A DNA stretch of 64,000 nucleotides from Sphingomonas sp. Root720 (GCF_001428605.1 NZ_LMID01000011.1:1-64000), one strand, 5' to 3'; shown: positions 27,280 to 36,203, counted from the stretch's first letter. Notes: a model not told the origin generated them from the sequence alone. Numbers and translations are program-made.

Positions 27280-28215
27280 ATGAACACACGGTTCCTGGAA
27301 ACCTTCATCTGGCTGGCGCGGCTGAAGAGCTTCAGCCGCACCGCCGAGCGGATGCACGCGAGCCAGCCAGCCGTCTCGGGCCGGATCGTCGCGCTCGAGG
27401 AGTTGCTGGGCGTCACCCTCTACGAGCGCAGTTCCAAGGGGTTCGAGCTAACGGCCGCCGGTCGCCGCATCCTCGATCGCTGCGAGCAGATCGTCCAGCT
27501 GTCCAAGGAGCTGAAGTCGATCGCGTCGGAGGACAATGTGCTCGGACGCCCCGTCCGCATCGGCGCATCCGACGTCATCACGCTTAGCTGGATGGGCGAT
27601 CTCACCGCCGTCCTGGCCAGCAAATATGTCGACTATCAATTCGACATCGTCACCGACAGCGCCAACAATCTCAGCCGGATGCTGATGGCGGACGAGATCG
27701 ACATCGCGCTGGTCGCCAACGGGATCGACGAGAGCCGGATCGTCAACGCGCCGCTGTGCAACTATCGCGTCGAGTGGCTCGCCAATCCCCGCAAATTCGA
27801 CGTCGCCAAGCCGATCAACATCGAGCAGTTGTGCGAGATGCCGATCATCATGCCGCCACGGGGAACGCCCGGCTATAACTGGCAGGTCGGCTATCTGAAA
27901 CGGCACAACCCGAACTATTCGCCTGACCGTCCGTCGCCGCTGCGCATTTCCTGCGGCTATTCGCCCGCCACCGGGATCCAGATGGTGGCGCAGGGTTTCG
28001 GCGTGCTGCCGGTGCCGCTCCTTCTCGCCCGCCCCTGGATCGCATCGGGCGAGGTCGCCCCGCTCAAGGTCAGGGAAAGCTTCCCGGCCTGGGCGATGAA
28101 CGCCTGCTACAAGTCGCCGCCGACCATTCCGATCATCGTCAGCCTCGTCGAAACCGCCCAGGCGGTGGCCAAGGCCTTCGCGGACCGGCGCGGCGGTTCC
28201 GATTTCTGGCCATGA
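27280..28215 (+). CDS. LysR family transcriptional regulator
   Basis: Probable effector-responsive regulator of the divergent hyu operon. The 311-aa protein has an N-terminal winged helix-turn-helix (about 1-60: 'FLETFIWLARLKSFSRTAER', 'ASQPAVSGRIVALEELLGV', 'LYERSSKGFELT') and a periplasmic-binding-like sensor domain from about 90. The sensor contains 'VRIGASDVITLSWMGDL' and 'GIQMVAQGFGVLPVPLLLAR'. Its stop overlaps the next reading frame, so it may be co-transcribed with the downstream metallo-hydrolase. Ligand unknown. Confidence 0.92.
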   Translation: MNTRFLETFIWLARLKSFSRTAERMHASQPAVSGRIVALEELLGVTLYERSSKGFELTAAGRRILDRCEQIVQLSKELKSIASEDNVLGRPVRIGASDVITLSWMGDLTAVLASKYVDYQFDIVTDSANNLSRMLMADEIDIALVANGIDESRIVNAPLCNYRVEWLANPRKFDVAKPINIEQLCEMPIIMPPRGTPGYNWQVGYLKRHNPNYSPDRPSPLRISCGYSPATGIQMVAQGFGVLPVPLLLARPWIASGEVAPLKVRESFPAWAMNACYKSPPTIPIIVSLVETAQAVAKAFADRRGGSDFWP

Positions 28216-28235
28216 TCGAAGGAGGATTCGCGCCG

Positions 28236-29159
28236 ATGTCCAACGATCCGGCCCTAGCCAGGGCGAGCGGGCAGATCAACGCGGCGGCAGCCCGGCCGGC
28301 GGTCATGGGCTTTTTCGATCCCGGGACCTCGACCATATCCTATGTGGTCCACGACCCCGAGAGCCGCGACGCCGCCATTGTCGATCCGGTGATGGGTTAT
28401 GATCCGGCCTCGGGACGCACCGACAGCGCCCCGGCGGACCGTATCGCCGCCCATGTCGAGGCGCAGGGTCTGCGCGTCACATGGCTGCTCGAAACCCACG
28501 TCCATGCCGATCACCTCTCGGCGGCGCCCTATCTGCAGGAACGGGTCGGCGGCGTGATCGCGATCGGCGAGCATATCTCCGCCGTCCAGACCAGCTTCGG
28601 CCGCCTGTTTCGCCCCGGAAGCGAATTCGTCGCCGATGGAGCGGACTTCGACCGGCTGTTCGCCGACGGCGATCGCTTCCGCATCGGCGGGCTGGACGCG
28701 ACCGTGCTCCATGTGCCCGGACATACGCCGGCCTGCGTCGCCTATGTGGTGGGCGACGCGGTCTTCGTCGGCGACACCATGTTCATGCCCGATTACGGTA
28801 CCGCCCGGGCTGATTTTCCGGGCGGGGATGCCCGGCAGCTGTTCCGTTCGCTACGCCGTATCCTGCGGCTGCCCGGACATGCCCGTCTGTTCATGTGTCA
28901 CGACTATCTGCCCGCTGGCCGCGACACCTATCAGTGGGAGAGCACCGTCGAGGCCGAACGGCGCGGCAATATCCATGCCCATGACGGGATCAGCGAGGAT
29001 GCCTTCGTCGCCATGCGCGAAGGCCGCGATGCGGGCCTGGCGGTGCCCCGGCTGCTGCTGCCGTCGATTCAGGTCAACATGCGCGCGGGCCGCCCGCCCG
29101 CGCCCGAGGATAACGGCATCCGCTATCTGCGGATTCCGCTGGACGCCTTCCCCGGTTAG
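28236..29159 (+). CDS. MBL-fold persulfide dioxygenase/BLH-like hydrolase
   Basis: A 307-aa metallo-beta-lactamase-fold protein of the BLH/ETHE1 type. The motif 'LETHVHADHLSAAPYLQ' provides HxHxDH, 'VPGHTPACVAYVVGD' the next His, 'GDTMFMPDYGTARADFPGGD' the bridging Asp and iron-ligand region, and 'LFMCHDYLP' the last His. ETHE1-like enzymes oxidise glutathione persulfide; BLH members occur in sulfide-detoxification operons. No rhodanese, SQR or ArsR-type BigR gene is beside it. The ATG at 28236 has a strong SD (AAGGAGG); an ATG at 28212 overlaps the lysR stop but lacks one. Role in the hyu locus is unknown. Confidence 0.85.
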   Translation: MSNDPALARASGQINAAAARPAVMGFFDPGTSTISYVVHDPESRDAAIVDPVMGYDPASGRTDSAPADRIAAHVEAQGLRVTWLLETHVHADHLSAAPYLQERVGGVIAIGEHISAVQTSFGRLFRPGSEFVADGADFDRLFADGDRFRIGGLDATVLHVPGHTPACVAYVVGDAVFVGDTMFMPDYGTARADFPGGDARQLFRSLRRILRLPGHARLFMCHDYLPAGRDTYQWESTVEAERRGNIHAHDGISEDAFVAMREGRDAGLAVPRLLLPSIQVNMRAGRPPAPEDNGIRYLRIPLDAFPG

Positions 29160-29536
29160 AACGACCGGCGCGTACCGCTTCCAGGAACGAAACGCTCCAG
29201 CAGCAGCGCCAACGCCAGCGCGACCAGGATTGCGGCACTGTCCGCCGCCCAGTCCCGGAAGCTGGCGTCTCGTTGCAGGATCGGGATGGCCTGGGTGAGT
29301 TCGATCAGGATGCCGAACAGCGACAGCCCGACGCCCAGGCGCCAGGCGGCGGCCCTACGATAGGCCGCGCGGCCGAGCAGCGTCAGGACGAAGAAGGCCG
29401 CAATATGGTTGACCTTGTCGCCGGCACCAAGGCTGGGCGCCTGCGGCGCCGGCATGATCGCCAGCGCATAGACGACCAGCATCGTCGTCCAGAAGATGGG
29501 CACCCGGAAGCGACTATAGAGGCTTGTCACCAGCAT
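29156..29536 (-). CDS. VanZ-family membrane protein
   Basis: A 126-aa polytopic protein with four hydrophobic segments. It shows the VanZ-like pattern 'GDKVNHIAAFFVLTLLGRAA' near 40-58 and 'ILIELTQAIPILQRDASFRD' near 76-95, followed by 'WAADSAAILVALALALLLER'. VanZ relatives are membrane proteins of unclear function, some affecting teicoplanin resistance in Gram-positives; that role does not transfer here. It converges on the preceding metallo-hydrolase with a four-base overlap. An rpmE terminator-like hairpin sits just upstream, so it likely has its own promoter or relies on read-through. Confidence 0.75.
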   Translation of the reverse strand: MLVTSLYSRFRVPIFWTTMLVVYALAIMPAPQAPSLGAGDKVNHIAAFFVLTLLGRAAYRRAAAWRLGVGLSLFGILIELTQAIPILQRDASFRDWAADSAAILVALALALLLERFVPGSGTRRSF

Positions 29537-29558
29537 TCCCCGCGACGATGTGGCCCGA

Positions 29559-29587
29559 AAATGAAAATGGCCGGGCGATGCCCAGCC
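29559..29587 (-). terminator. Terminator downstream of rpmE
   Basis: On the minus strand an 8-bp stem (GGCTGGGC with GCCCGGCC, one G-T pair, loop of three) is followed by ATTTTCATTTT. It lies 31 bases after the rpmE stop and fits an intrinsic terminator for that gene. Confidence 0.7.
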
Positions 29588-29617
29588 ATATCCATGCCCG
29601 AATGCTCGGCGCCAGGC

Positions 29618-29848
29618 TTATTTCTTGCCGAGGGTGAGCCCGCCGAAACGCTTGTTGAAGCGCGCAACCTGGCCGCCCGCGTCGAGCATGTGCGACTTGC
29701 CGCCGGTCCAGGCCGGATGCACCGACGGATCGATGTCGAGCTGCAGCGTGTCGCCCTCAGCGCCGTAGGTCGAGCGGGTCTTGTAGGTGGTACCGTCGAC
29801 CAGCTGCACCGTGATGCTGTGGTAGTCGGGATGGATATCTTTCTTCAT
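29618..29848 (-). CDS. rpmE: 50S ribosomal protein L31 (zinc-free form)
   Basis: L31 is a small protein bridging the large and small ribosomal subunits. The 76-aa product begins '[20 protein letters not shown]' and contains '[16 protein letters not shown]' and '[11 protein letters not shown]', the signature of alphaproteobacterial L31. There is no Cys at all, so the zinc-binding CxxC of the C+ form is absent; this is normal in the lineage. It has its own leader with a terminator-like hairpin upstream (29863-29889) and a terminator after it. Confidence 0.96.
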   Translation of the reverse strand: MKKDIHPDYHSITVQLVDGTTYKTRSTYGAEGDTLQLDIDPSVHPAWTGGKSHMLDAGGQVARFNKRFGGLTLGKK

Positions 29849-29862
29849 CGTCTTCTGGCTCC

Positions 29863-29889
29863 AGAAAAATGGCTGGTTTCCGACCAGCC
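29863..29889 (-). terminator. Intrinsic terminator-like hairpin upstream of rpmE
   Basis: On the minus strand GGCTGGT, loop CGGAA and ACCAGCC are followed by ATTTTTCT. This is a textbook intrinsic terminator lying between fabZ and the rpmE start, only about 15 bases before that start. It could end the long rpsB-to-fabZ transcript or act in the rpmE leader. Confidence 0.65.
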
Positions 29890-29940
29890 GGGAAGCGAAG
29901 CGGCGCCTCTACAGCGTCGGCCTTCATAAGGCAAGGCAGC

Positions 29941-29967
29941 TTCCTTCCTGGATGCTCCAGGAAGGAA
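29941..29967. terminator. Perfect 12-bp hairpin after fabZ
   Basis: TTCCTTCCTGGA (29941-29952), a three-base loop, then its exact complement (29956-29967). It follows the fabZ stop by six bases on the minus strand. No T-run follows; together with the second hairpin at 29863-29889 it probably forms a tandem end of the envelope operon or an RNA-stabilising structure. Confidence 0.55.
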
Positions 29968-29972
29968 GGACG

Positions 29973-30446
29973 TCATTCGGCGGGCGGATCCGCGATCATC
30001 GCCGTGAAATTGGCCTGGGCGGCGAGTTTGTCGCCGATATAGGCCTTGCCCTCGAACTTGCAGACGCTGGCGCGCTTCTGGACGAAGGCGACTTCCAGGC
30101 GAAGCAGAACGCCGGGCTCGACCGGCGTGCGAAACTTCGCCTCGTCGATCGCCATGAAGTAGACGAGCTTGCCCGAACCCGCGAGCCCCAGCGACTCGAC
30201 CGCGAGAATCCCGGCCGCCTGCGCCATCGCCTCCACGATCAACACGCCCGGCATGATCGGACGCCCGGGGAAATGCCCCTGGAAGAAATTCTCGTTGATC
30301 GTGACGGCCTTGATCGCCGTGATCCGCTCGTCGACCACCAGTTCCTCGACGCGATCGACGAGGAGCAACGGGTAACGATGCGGCAGTGCGGCCATGACCC
30401 GCCGGATATCCAGCGGGCCAAGCCTCTTCGAAACAGCGTCGCTCAT
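29973..30446 (-). CDS. fabZ: (3R)-hydroxymyristoyl-ACP dehydratase FabZ
   Basis: Dehydrates beta-hydroxyacyl-ACP in fatty acid elongation and balances supply to lipid A. The 157-aa product shows the hot-dog fold motif '[14 protein letters not shown]' near 23-36 and '[20 protein letters not shown]' near 57-76, with the catalytic His and Glu. The ATG at 30446 is 10 bases after the skp stop and gives the normal length; the frame open upstream is skp shadow. Last gene of the envelope operon before the hairpins. Confidence 0.96.
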   Translation of the reverse strand: MSDAVSKRLGPLDIRRVMAALPHRYPLLLVDRVEELVVDERITAIKAVTINENFFQGHFPGRPIMPGVLIVEAMAQAAGILAVESLGLAGSGKLVYFMAIDEAKFRTPVEPGVLLRLEVAFVQKRASVCKFEGKAYIGDKLAAQANFTAMIADPPAE

Positions 30447-30456
30447 CGAGGCGTCG

Positions 30457-31086
30457 TCAGCGTCCCGCCGCAGCGGCGGCCTGCTGGGCCTGGCCCGGCT
30501 GCCAATTGGCCGGCGGGGTGATCGAGACGCTCGGCACCAGCGCATTGAGCTGGGCGATGACGTCGGCGGTCAGGTCCGAACCGCCCTGCACGGCGACGAC
30601 GGCTTCCGGACCGATGACGAGGCCGACCTTCTTGGCGGTCATCGCGGCCTTCAGGGCCTGCTCGACCTTGGCGCCGATCTGCTCCTTCACATAGGCCTGC
30701 GGACGGGCGACCGGGGCCGCAAGCCGCTGCAGCTCTGCCTGGGCGGCCTGGCCCTTCTGCTGGAAGCCGGCGATCTTGGCGTCCAGCGTGGCCTTCGGCG
30801 TCGCCGGGTTCTTCTGCAGATTCTCGATCTCGGTGCGCAGCGGCGCCAACTCGGCCTGGATCGCGGTCTGGCGGGTCTGAAGCGCGGTAAGCTGCGCCTT
30901 GTAGGTGGTTTCGATCTGCTTCATCGCCGATGCATAAGCAGCCGAGCCGCCCACCGCGCCTTCGAGGTCGACGACGGCGACACCGGTGTTGACGGCGGCG
31001 GGTGCCGCAGCGGCCTGCGCATTGGCCGCGGCGGGTATGAGCGCGAGAGCGGCCACACTGGCCGCCATCTTCAGAAGCGATGTCAT
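30457..31086 (-). CDS. skp: OmpH/Skp-family periplasmic chaperone
   Basis: Binds unfolded outer-membrane proteins on their way to the BAM complex. A signal peptide (about 1-23, 'ALIPAAANA') is followed by the family start '[20 protein letters not shown]' and long helical coiled-coil arms (about 60-130) that form the trimer's tentacles. The Ala/Gln-rich C-terminus ends '[11 protein letters not shown]'. At 209 aa it is a little longer than the E. coli protein because of low-complexity ends. The start overlaps the bamA stop (TGATG), consistent with joint expression of chaperone and receptor. Confidence 0.9.
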   Translation of the reverse strand: MTSLLKMAASVAALALIPAAANAQAAAAPAAVNTGVAVVDLEGAVGGSAAYASAMKQIETTYKAQLTALQTRQTAIQAELAPLRTEIENLQKNPATPKATLDAKIAGFQQKGQAAQAELQRLAAPVARPQAYVKEQIGAKVEQALKAAMTAKKVGLVIGPEAVVAVQGGSDLTADVIAQLNALVPSVSITPPANWQPGQAQQAAAAAGR

Positions 31087-33839
31087 CAGAACTGTGTCCC
31101 TACGTTGAAAGTGAAGAGCTTGGTATTGTCGCCGCGCTCCTTGAGGAGCGCCTTCGCGACGTCGATGCGGAAGGGCCCGAAGGGCGAGTTCCAGTTGACG
31201 CCGAAACCAACCGAGAGGCGCGGCTTGGCACTATCGCCGACGAAATCCTCGCGGAAGGGCGAGATCGAATTGGTCGCCTTGTCGTTAGTGACGCCGGGCA
31301 CGCCGCCGACGCACGGTTTCTTCGCCGAGTCGGAATAACCGACCGCGCACAAGGTGGTGAAGCCGGCATTGTCCTGGCCTGCGGCGACGATGTAGATTTG
31401 CCGACCTTGGGAATCGAGCTGATTGCGGATGACCGGAATATAGTTGCCGTTCTCGTCCTTAAGGAACGGGTAGCCGGCATTTTCCGGCGCGGTCAGCGCT
31501 GGCTTCTTCACTCCGAACACCGCGCCGACATCCATGAATATCGACGGCCGCAGGCCCAACTCGCGGGCGCCGTTGCCGAGCGGGATCTCCAGTTCAAGGC
31601 GGCCCTTGTAATAGGTGTTGCCGCCCAGCGCGTCGTCGGTCGTCAGGTTGTTGTTGCTGGTCTCGGCAAACTGCCCCGTCTGCGGATCGATGAAGCGACG
31701 GATCACGCGCGGGCCGACGCCACGGATGCCGAAGCCGCGCATGTCGGGTTCGCCGAGGTAGAAGCGGTCGACCAGGCGAATGTCCTGGCCGAGGCCCTTG
31801 ATATAGCCGCCCTCGGCACCCGCCGAGAAGATGAAGCCGCCGCCCAGCCCCCAATATTTGGTCGCCTGCACCGACGACTTGATATAGCGGACCTTGCCGC
31901 CAAGGCCGGCGAAGTCCTGGCTGAACACCGCGCGCTGGCCGCGTGACGGCCGGATGCGGTTGTTGAGGTTGTCGAACACCAGCGAATAGCCGACCGACGA
32001 GGTCAGGCGGTTGCCGATCGCGTCGCAAAGATAGCGGCCCGCGATGATCGGATCGCAGGAGTCGCGAACGCCGTCATTGTCCGTGTCGGTGTAATAGGTG
32101 AACTTGTTGAGCGCGACCTTGTCGTAGCTCAGGCCATAGCGGGTCGCGAGGGTGATAAACTCGGTCAGCGGCACGCCGGCGCGGATCTGGAAGCCGGTGG
32201 TCGTCTGCTCGTAGGTGGTGTTGCGATCATTGCCTGAGAAGCTGAACGAATTATAGTCGCGGCGGAACAGGTCGACGCCGACCGCAATGTTCTTGTCGAA
32301 CACATAAGGCTCGGTGAAACCGAGCTCGATCGACTTCGAATAGGTCGAGTAGCTGACGCCGGCGCGGAGCTCCTGCCCCTTGCCCATGAAGTTGCGCTCG
32401 CGGATCGACAGGTCGACGATGAAGCGCTCGAGGCTCGAATAGCCCGCAGACACCTGCAGCTCGCCGGTGGATTTCTCCTCGACATTGGCCTCGAGGACGA
32501 CGCGGTCGGGCGCGGAGCCGGGCTTCTGCTCGACTTCGAACTTGTCCTGGAAGAAACCCAGCGACTGGATGCGGTCGCGCGAGCGCTTGACCTTGAAGCT
32601 GTTGAAGGCATCGCCTTCCGACAAGCGGAATTCGCGGCGGACGACCTTGTCCTTGGTATGCGTGTTGCCGTTGATGTCGATCCGCTCGACATAGACGCGC
32701 GGCGACTGGTTGATCTTGAAGACCACCCCCATCGTCAACTCGTCCTTGTCGCGATTGAAATCGGGACGGACGTCGGGGGTGAAGCCGAACACGCCGGTTG
32801 CCTCGGTGATCGAGTCGACCGTGTCCTCGACGAGCTTGGCGTTGTACCAGTCGCCCTTGTGCATCGGCAGCAGATATTTGAACGTCGACGCCTTGATGTC
32901 GCGAATATCGCTCTCGAGGTCGACGTCGCCGAATTTATAGCGCTGCCCTTCCTCGACCACATAGGTGATGATGAAGTCCTTCTTGTCCGGCGTCAGCTCG
33001 GCCACGGCGGACACCACGCGGAAGTCGGCATAGCCTTGCGTCAGGTAATATTGGCGCAACTTCTGCTGGTCGTAGGACATGCGGTCGGGATCGTAGCTGG
33101 TACCCGACGAGAAGATCTTGGTGATGCCGGTCTGCTTGGTCGCCATTTCGCCGCGCAGGCGGCCATCGGAAAACTTCTCGTTGCCGATGATATTGATCTT
33201 GCGGACCTTTGACTTGTCGCCCTCGTGGATCTCGAAGATGATGTCGACGCGGTTCTGGTCGAGCTGGACCATCTTCGGCTCGACGGTTGCGGCGAAGCGG
33301 CCCTGGCGGCGGTACAGCTCGATGATCCGGTTGACGTCGGCGCGGACCTTCGACCGGGTGAAGATCTGGCGTGGCGCCAGCTTGATCTCCGGATTGATCT
33401 TGTCCGACTTGAGTCGCTTGTTGCCTTCCAGCACGATGCGGTTGACGACCGGGTTCTCGCGCACCTGGAGGGTGATGTTGCCCGAACCGTCGTCGCGCAC
33501 CTGCACGTCCGCGAACAGCTCGGTCTCGTAGAGATCCTTCAGCGCCTGATCGAGCGCCTCGCGGGTGTAGGTCTCGCCCGGAGCCAGCTTGACGTAGGAC
33601 CGTACCGTATCGGGTTCCAGACGCTCCGACCCGGCGACATTGACCGATTTGATGACGCCCAGTTCGCGTGCCGGCGCGAGCGCGGCAGGCTCCGACGCCG
33701 CGGGGACCGGTGCCGGCGTCGCGGGTGCCGCGGCCGCCTGCTGCGCCAGCGCCGGCTGCGCGAGGCCGCCGAGCATCGTGCCGACGAGAAGCGCCGACAC
33801 AAGTCGCGCCCGATGAAAGTTCGTCGTCGTCGCCGTCAC
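31086..33839 (-). CDS. bamA: Outer-membrane protein assembly factor BamA
   Basis: Central Omp85-family protein that folds and inserts beta-barrel proteins. After a signal peptide ('ARLVSALLVGTMLGGLAQ') and an Ala/Pro spacer come five POTRA domains (from 'IKSVNVAGSERLEPDTVRSY' to about residue 420) and the 16-strand barrel, ending in the beta-signal-like 'TFNVGTQF' with C-terminal Phe. The barrel loop contains 'PDMRGFGIRGVGPR', the conserved VRGF-type motif in loop 6. I prefer the GTG at 33839, which follows a GGGGAA SD and gives a 33-residue signal; an ATG at 33896 would add 19 residues. Size 917 aa. Confidence 0.94.
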   Translation of the reverse strand: MTATTTNFHRARLVSALLVGTMLGGLAQPALAQQAAAAPATPAPVPAASEPAALAPARELGVIKSVNVAGSERLEPDTVRSYVKLAPGETYTREALDQALKDLYETELFADVQVRDDGSGNITLQVRENPVVNRIVLEGNKRLKSDKINPEIKLAPRQIFTRSKVRADVNRIIELYRRQGRFAATVEPKMVQLDQNRVDIIFEIHEGDKSKVRKINIIGNEKFSDGRLRGEMATKQTGITKIFSSGTSYDPDRMSYDQQKLRQYYLTQGYADFRVVSAVAELTPDKKDFIITYVVEEGQRYKFGDVDLESDIRDIKASTFKYLLPMHKGDWYNAKLVEDTVDSITEATGVFGFTPDVRPDFNRDKDELTMGVVFKINQSPRVYVERIDINGNTHTKDKVVRREFRLSEGDAFNSFKVKRSRDRIQSLGFFQDKFEVEQKPGSAPDRVVLEANVEEKSTGELQVSAGYSSLERFIVDLSIRERNFMGKGQELRAGVSYSTYSKSIELGFTEPYVFDKNIAVGVDLFRRDYNSFSFSGNDRNTTYEQTTTGFQIRAGVPLTEFITLATRYGLSYDKVALNKFTYYTDTDNDGVRDSCDPIIAGRYLCDAIGNRLTSSVGYSLVFDNLNNRIRPSRGQRAVFSQDFAGLGGKVRYIKSSVQATKYWGLGGGFIFSAGAEGGYIKGLGQDIRLVDRFYLGEPDMRGFGIRGVGPRVIRRFIDPQTGQFAETSNNNLTTDDALGGNTYYKGRLELEIPLGNGARELGLRPSIFMDVGAVFGVKKPALTAPENAGYPFLKDENGNYIPVIRNQLDSQGRQIYIVAAGQDNAGFTTLCAVGYSDSAKKPCVGGVPGVTNDKATNSISPFREDFVGDSAKPRLSVGFGVNWNSPFGPFRIDVAKALLKERGDNTKLFTFNVGTQF

Positions 33840-33909
33840 GCGTTCCCCGCCTCGAAAGAATCCCTGGCTCCAGATCGCAGGAGCGTGCGCATGCACTGCC
33901 CCAACAAGC

Positions 33910-35043
33910 TCAGCCGATCAACCCGGCAAGCCGTTCCAGTGCCCCTAACGAGAGAATATCGTTGAGCGTCACGAAGATCATGAACGACAGCAGCACCGCC
34001 AGCCCCGATCGAAACGCCCATTCCATCGCCCTTTCCGGCACAGGCCGGCGCGCTATTCCCTCGAACAGGTAGAAGACCAGATGACCACCGTCGAGCATGG
34101 GAATTGGCAACAGGTTGATGAATCCCAGATTAATCGAAATAAGCGCCATGAGCATGACGAAGTTGAGCAGGCCCAGTGACGCCTGCTGTCCGGACACCTG
34201 GGCGATCTTGATAGGGCCGCCAAGTTCCTTGACGGAACGGCGGCCGGTAACGATCTGGCCGAGCGTATCGACCATCATGCGGACGATACCGAAGGTCTGG
34301 CGGGTCGCTTCCACCGGGAGTTCGTGCAGCGGTACCGGCACCACGATCTGCGGCCCCGACATCACGCCGATCGTTCCCTTGCGGAATTCGTTGCCGAAGC
34401 GGTCGCGCTCGACATTGGCGGCGGGTACTACGAACACGGTCTTCTCGGCCGAACCGCGGACGAAATCGATGCGCAGCCGCTCCTCCGGGCGAAAACGGAT
34501 CATGTCGGCGAGATCATCGAACCGCTCGATCGGGCGCCCCTCGATCGCGACGACCCGGTCGCCGGGCCGCATGCCCGCCTCGGCTGCCGGCGATCCCTCC
34601 ATCACCGCCGAGATGATCGACGGGGTGCGCGGCGCGCCATAGGCCGCGAAAAAGGCCATGAAGATGGCGATCGCCACGATGAAGTTGGTGAAGGGGCCGG
34701 CGAAGACGATCAGGAAGCGCTGCCACACCGGCTTGGCCTGGAAGGTCTTCGCGCGCTCCTCGGGTGGCAGCGCGAGCCATTCGGGTGTCGGCGTGCTCGC
34801 AGGGTTCATGTCGCCCGCGAATTTGACATAGCCCCCCATCGGCATCCAGCCGAGCTTCCAGCGGGTACCGCGCGAATCGGTATAGCCGGCAATCTCCCGC
34901 CCGAAGCCGATCGAGAAGGCGTCGGCCTTCACGCCGAACCAGCGTCCTGCAAAATAATGCCCGAGTTCGTGGACGAAGATCAGCGGCCCGATGACGAGCA
35001 GAAACGCCAATAGCGTGAAGAGGATACCGGGACTATCTGTCAC
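33910..35043 (-). CDS. rseP: Site-2 intramembrane metalloprotease RseP
   Basis: Zinc protease that cuts anti-sigma factors within the membrane and clears signal peptides. The 377-aa product has the active site H25-E-L-G-H29 in the first helix, one PDZ domain (about 125-200, 'VMEGSPAAEAGMRPGDRVVA') and the C-terminal 'NLLPIPMLDGGHLVF' motif that completes the zinc site. E. coli RseP has two PDZ domains; one is usual in alphaproteobacteria. It overlaps dxr by four bases at its start and lies 70 bases before bamA. Confidence 0.95.
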   Translation of the reverse strand: MTDSPGILFTLLAFLLVIGPLIFVHELGHYFAGRWFGVKADAFSIGFGREIAGYTDSRGTRWKLGWMPMGGYVKFAGDMNPASTPTPEWLALPPEERAKTFQAKPVWQRFLIVFAGPFTNFIVAIAIFMAFFAAYGAPRTPSIISAVMEGSPAAEAGMRPGDRVVAIEGRPIERFDDLADMIRFRPEERLRIDFVRGSAEKTVFVVPAANVERDRFGNEFRKGTIGVMSGPQIVVPVPLHELPVEATRQTFGIVRMMVDTLGQIVTGRRSVKELGGPIKIAQVSGQQASLGLLNFVMLMALISINLGFINLLPIPMLDGGHLVFYLFEGIARRPVPERAMEWAFRSGLAVLLSFMIFVTLNDILSLGALERLAGLIG

Positions 35044-36203
35044 GCCGTCATAATCTCCATGGCCGCCTGCGCGGCCCTGCGGGCGCCGGCGTCGATTGCG
35101 AAGACATCGTCGATCGAGACCGGGGCCGGCGGATCATAGCGGTCCAAGGCTTTGCGCACGATTAACGCGATGTCGAGGAAGCCGATGCGTCCGTCGAGAA
35201 AGGCGGCGACCGCCACTTCGTTCGCGGCGTTGAGGATCGCCGAGCGGGCGCCCCCGGCCGCCAGCACCTCCAGCGCGATCGTCAGCGCCGGAAAACGTTC
35301 ATGGTCCGGCGCCAGGAAATCGAGCCGGCCGATCGCGGCGAGATCGAGCGGTCGGCACGGGGTCGCCATGCGCTGCGGCCAGGCGAGACTATGGGCGATC
35401 GGAGTCCGCATGTCGGGGGTACCGAGCTGGGCCAGCACCGACCCGTCGACATAGTCGACGAGCGCATGGACGACCGATTGCGGGTGGATGATGGCGTCGA
35501 AGCCGTCGGCCGGCAGCGGGAAAAGGTGGAACGCCTCGATCAGTTCGAGGCCCTTGTTCATCAGGGTCGCGGAATCGACCGAGATCTTGGCGCCCATTGA
35601 CCAGTTGGGATGTTTGACCGCCTGGGCCGGGGTCGCCGCGCGCATCGCCTCGATGCTCCAGTCGCGGAACGGGCCGCCGCTCGCGGTCAGCGTGATCTTG
35701 CGGATGCTGCCCGGCGCGGCATGATCGAAACATTGGAAAACGGCATTATGCTCGGAATCCACCGGCAGCAGCGTCGCACCGTGCGCCTGCGCGGCATCTG
35801 TCACCAGCGCGCCGGCCGAGACCAGCGATTCCTTGTTGGCGAGCGCCACCGTCCCGCCTCCGGCCAGCGCGGCCATGGTCGGACGAAGACCCGCGATCCC
35901 GACGATCGCCGCCATCGTCCAGTCGGCGCCGAGCGCGGCGGCGTCGACGATCGCCTGCTCGCCCGACGCGACCCGGGTCTTCGTCCCCGCCAGCGCGGCC
36001 TTGAGGTCCTCGTACCGCGCGGGATCGCCGATCACGGCCAACGCGGCCCCCGTCCTGCGCGCTGCCGCTGCCAGCCCGTCGACGTCGCGCTGCGCGGTCA
36101 GTGCGGCTACCCGGAAACGATCGGGCTCGCGCTCGACGAGGTCGAGCGTCGAGGTCCCGACCGAGCCGGTCGCGCCGAGGATGGTGACGCTCCGCACGCT
36201 CAC
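35040..36203 (-). CDS. dxr: 1-deoxy-D-xylulose 5-phosphate reductoisomerase
   Basis: Second step of the MEP isoprenoid pathway: NADPH-dependent conversion of DXP to MEP. The 387-aa product begins 'RSVTILGATGSVGTSTLDLV' (NADPH loop), with 'ANKESLVSAGALV' near 122, 'LLPVDSEHNAVFQCF' near 145 (metal-ligand DSEH), 'TASGGPF' near 176 and 'HPNWSMGAKISVDSATLMNK' near 200. The GTG start at 36203 overlaps the cdsA stop (GTGA) and has a GGGAGG SD; the longer frame is cdsA shadow. Product feeds uppS, three genes upstream. Confidence 0.95.
   Translation of the reverse strand: MSVRSVTILGATGSVGTSTLDLVEREPDRFRVAALTAQRDVDGLAAAARRTGAALAVIGDPARYEDLKAALAGTKTRVASGEQAIVDAAALGADWTMAAIVGIAGLRPTMAALAGGGTVALANKESLVSAGALVTDAAQAHGATLLPVDSEHNAVFQCFDHAAPGSIRKITLTASGGPFRDWSIEAMRAATPAQAVKHPNWSMGAKISVDSATLMNKGLELIEAFHLFPLPADGFDAIIHPQSVVHALVDYVDGSVLAQLGTPDMRTPIAHSLAWPQRMATPCRPLDLAAIGRLDFLAPDHERFPALTIALEVLAAGGARSAILNAANEVAVAAFLDGRIGFLDIALIVRKALDRYDPPAPVSIDDVFAIDAGARRAAQAAMEIMTA

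Noticed and set aside
25559-27283. 574-codon plus-strand frame
   Set aside because: Antisense to hyuA and running across the control region into lysR; no protein features.
29156-29536. Possible glycopeptide resistance gene (VanZ)
   Set aside because: Only a VanZ-like membrane fold; no other van genes and the organism is Gram-negative.
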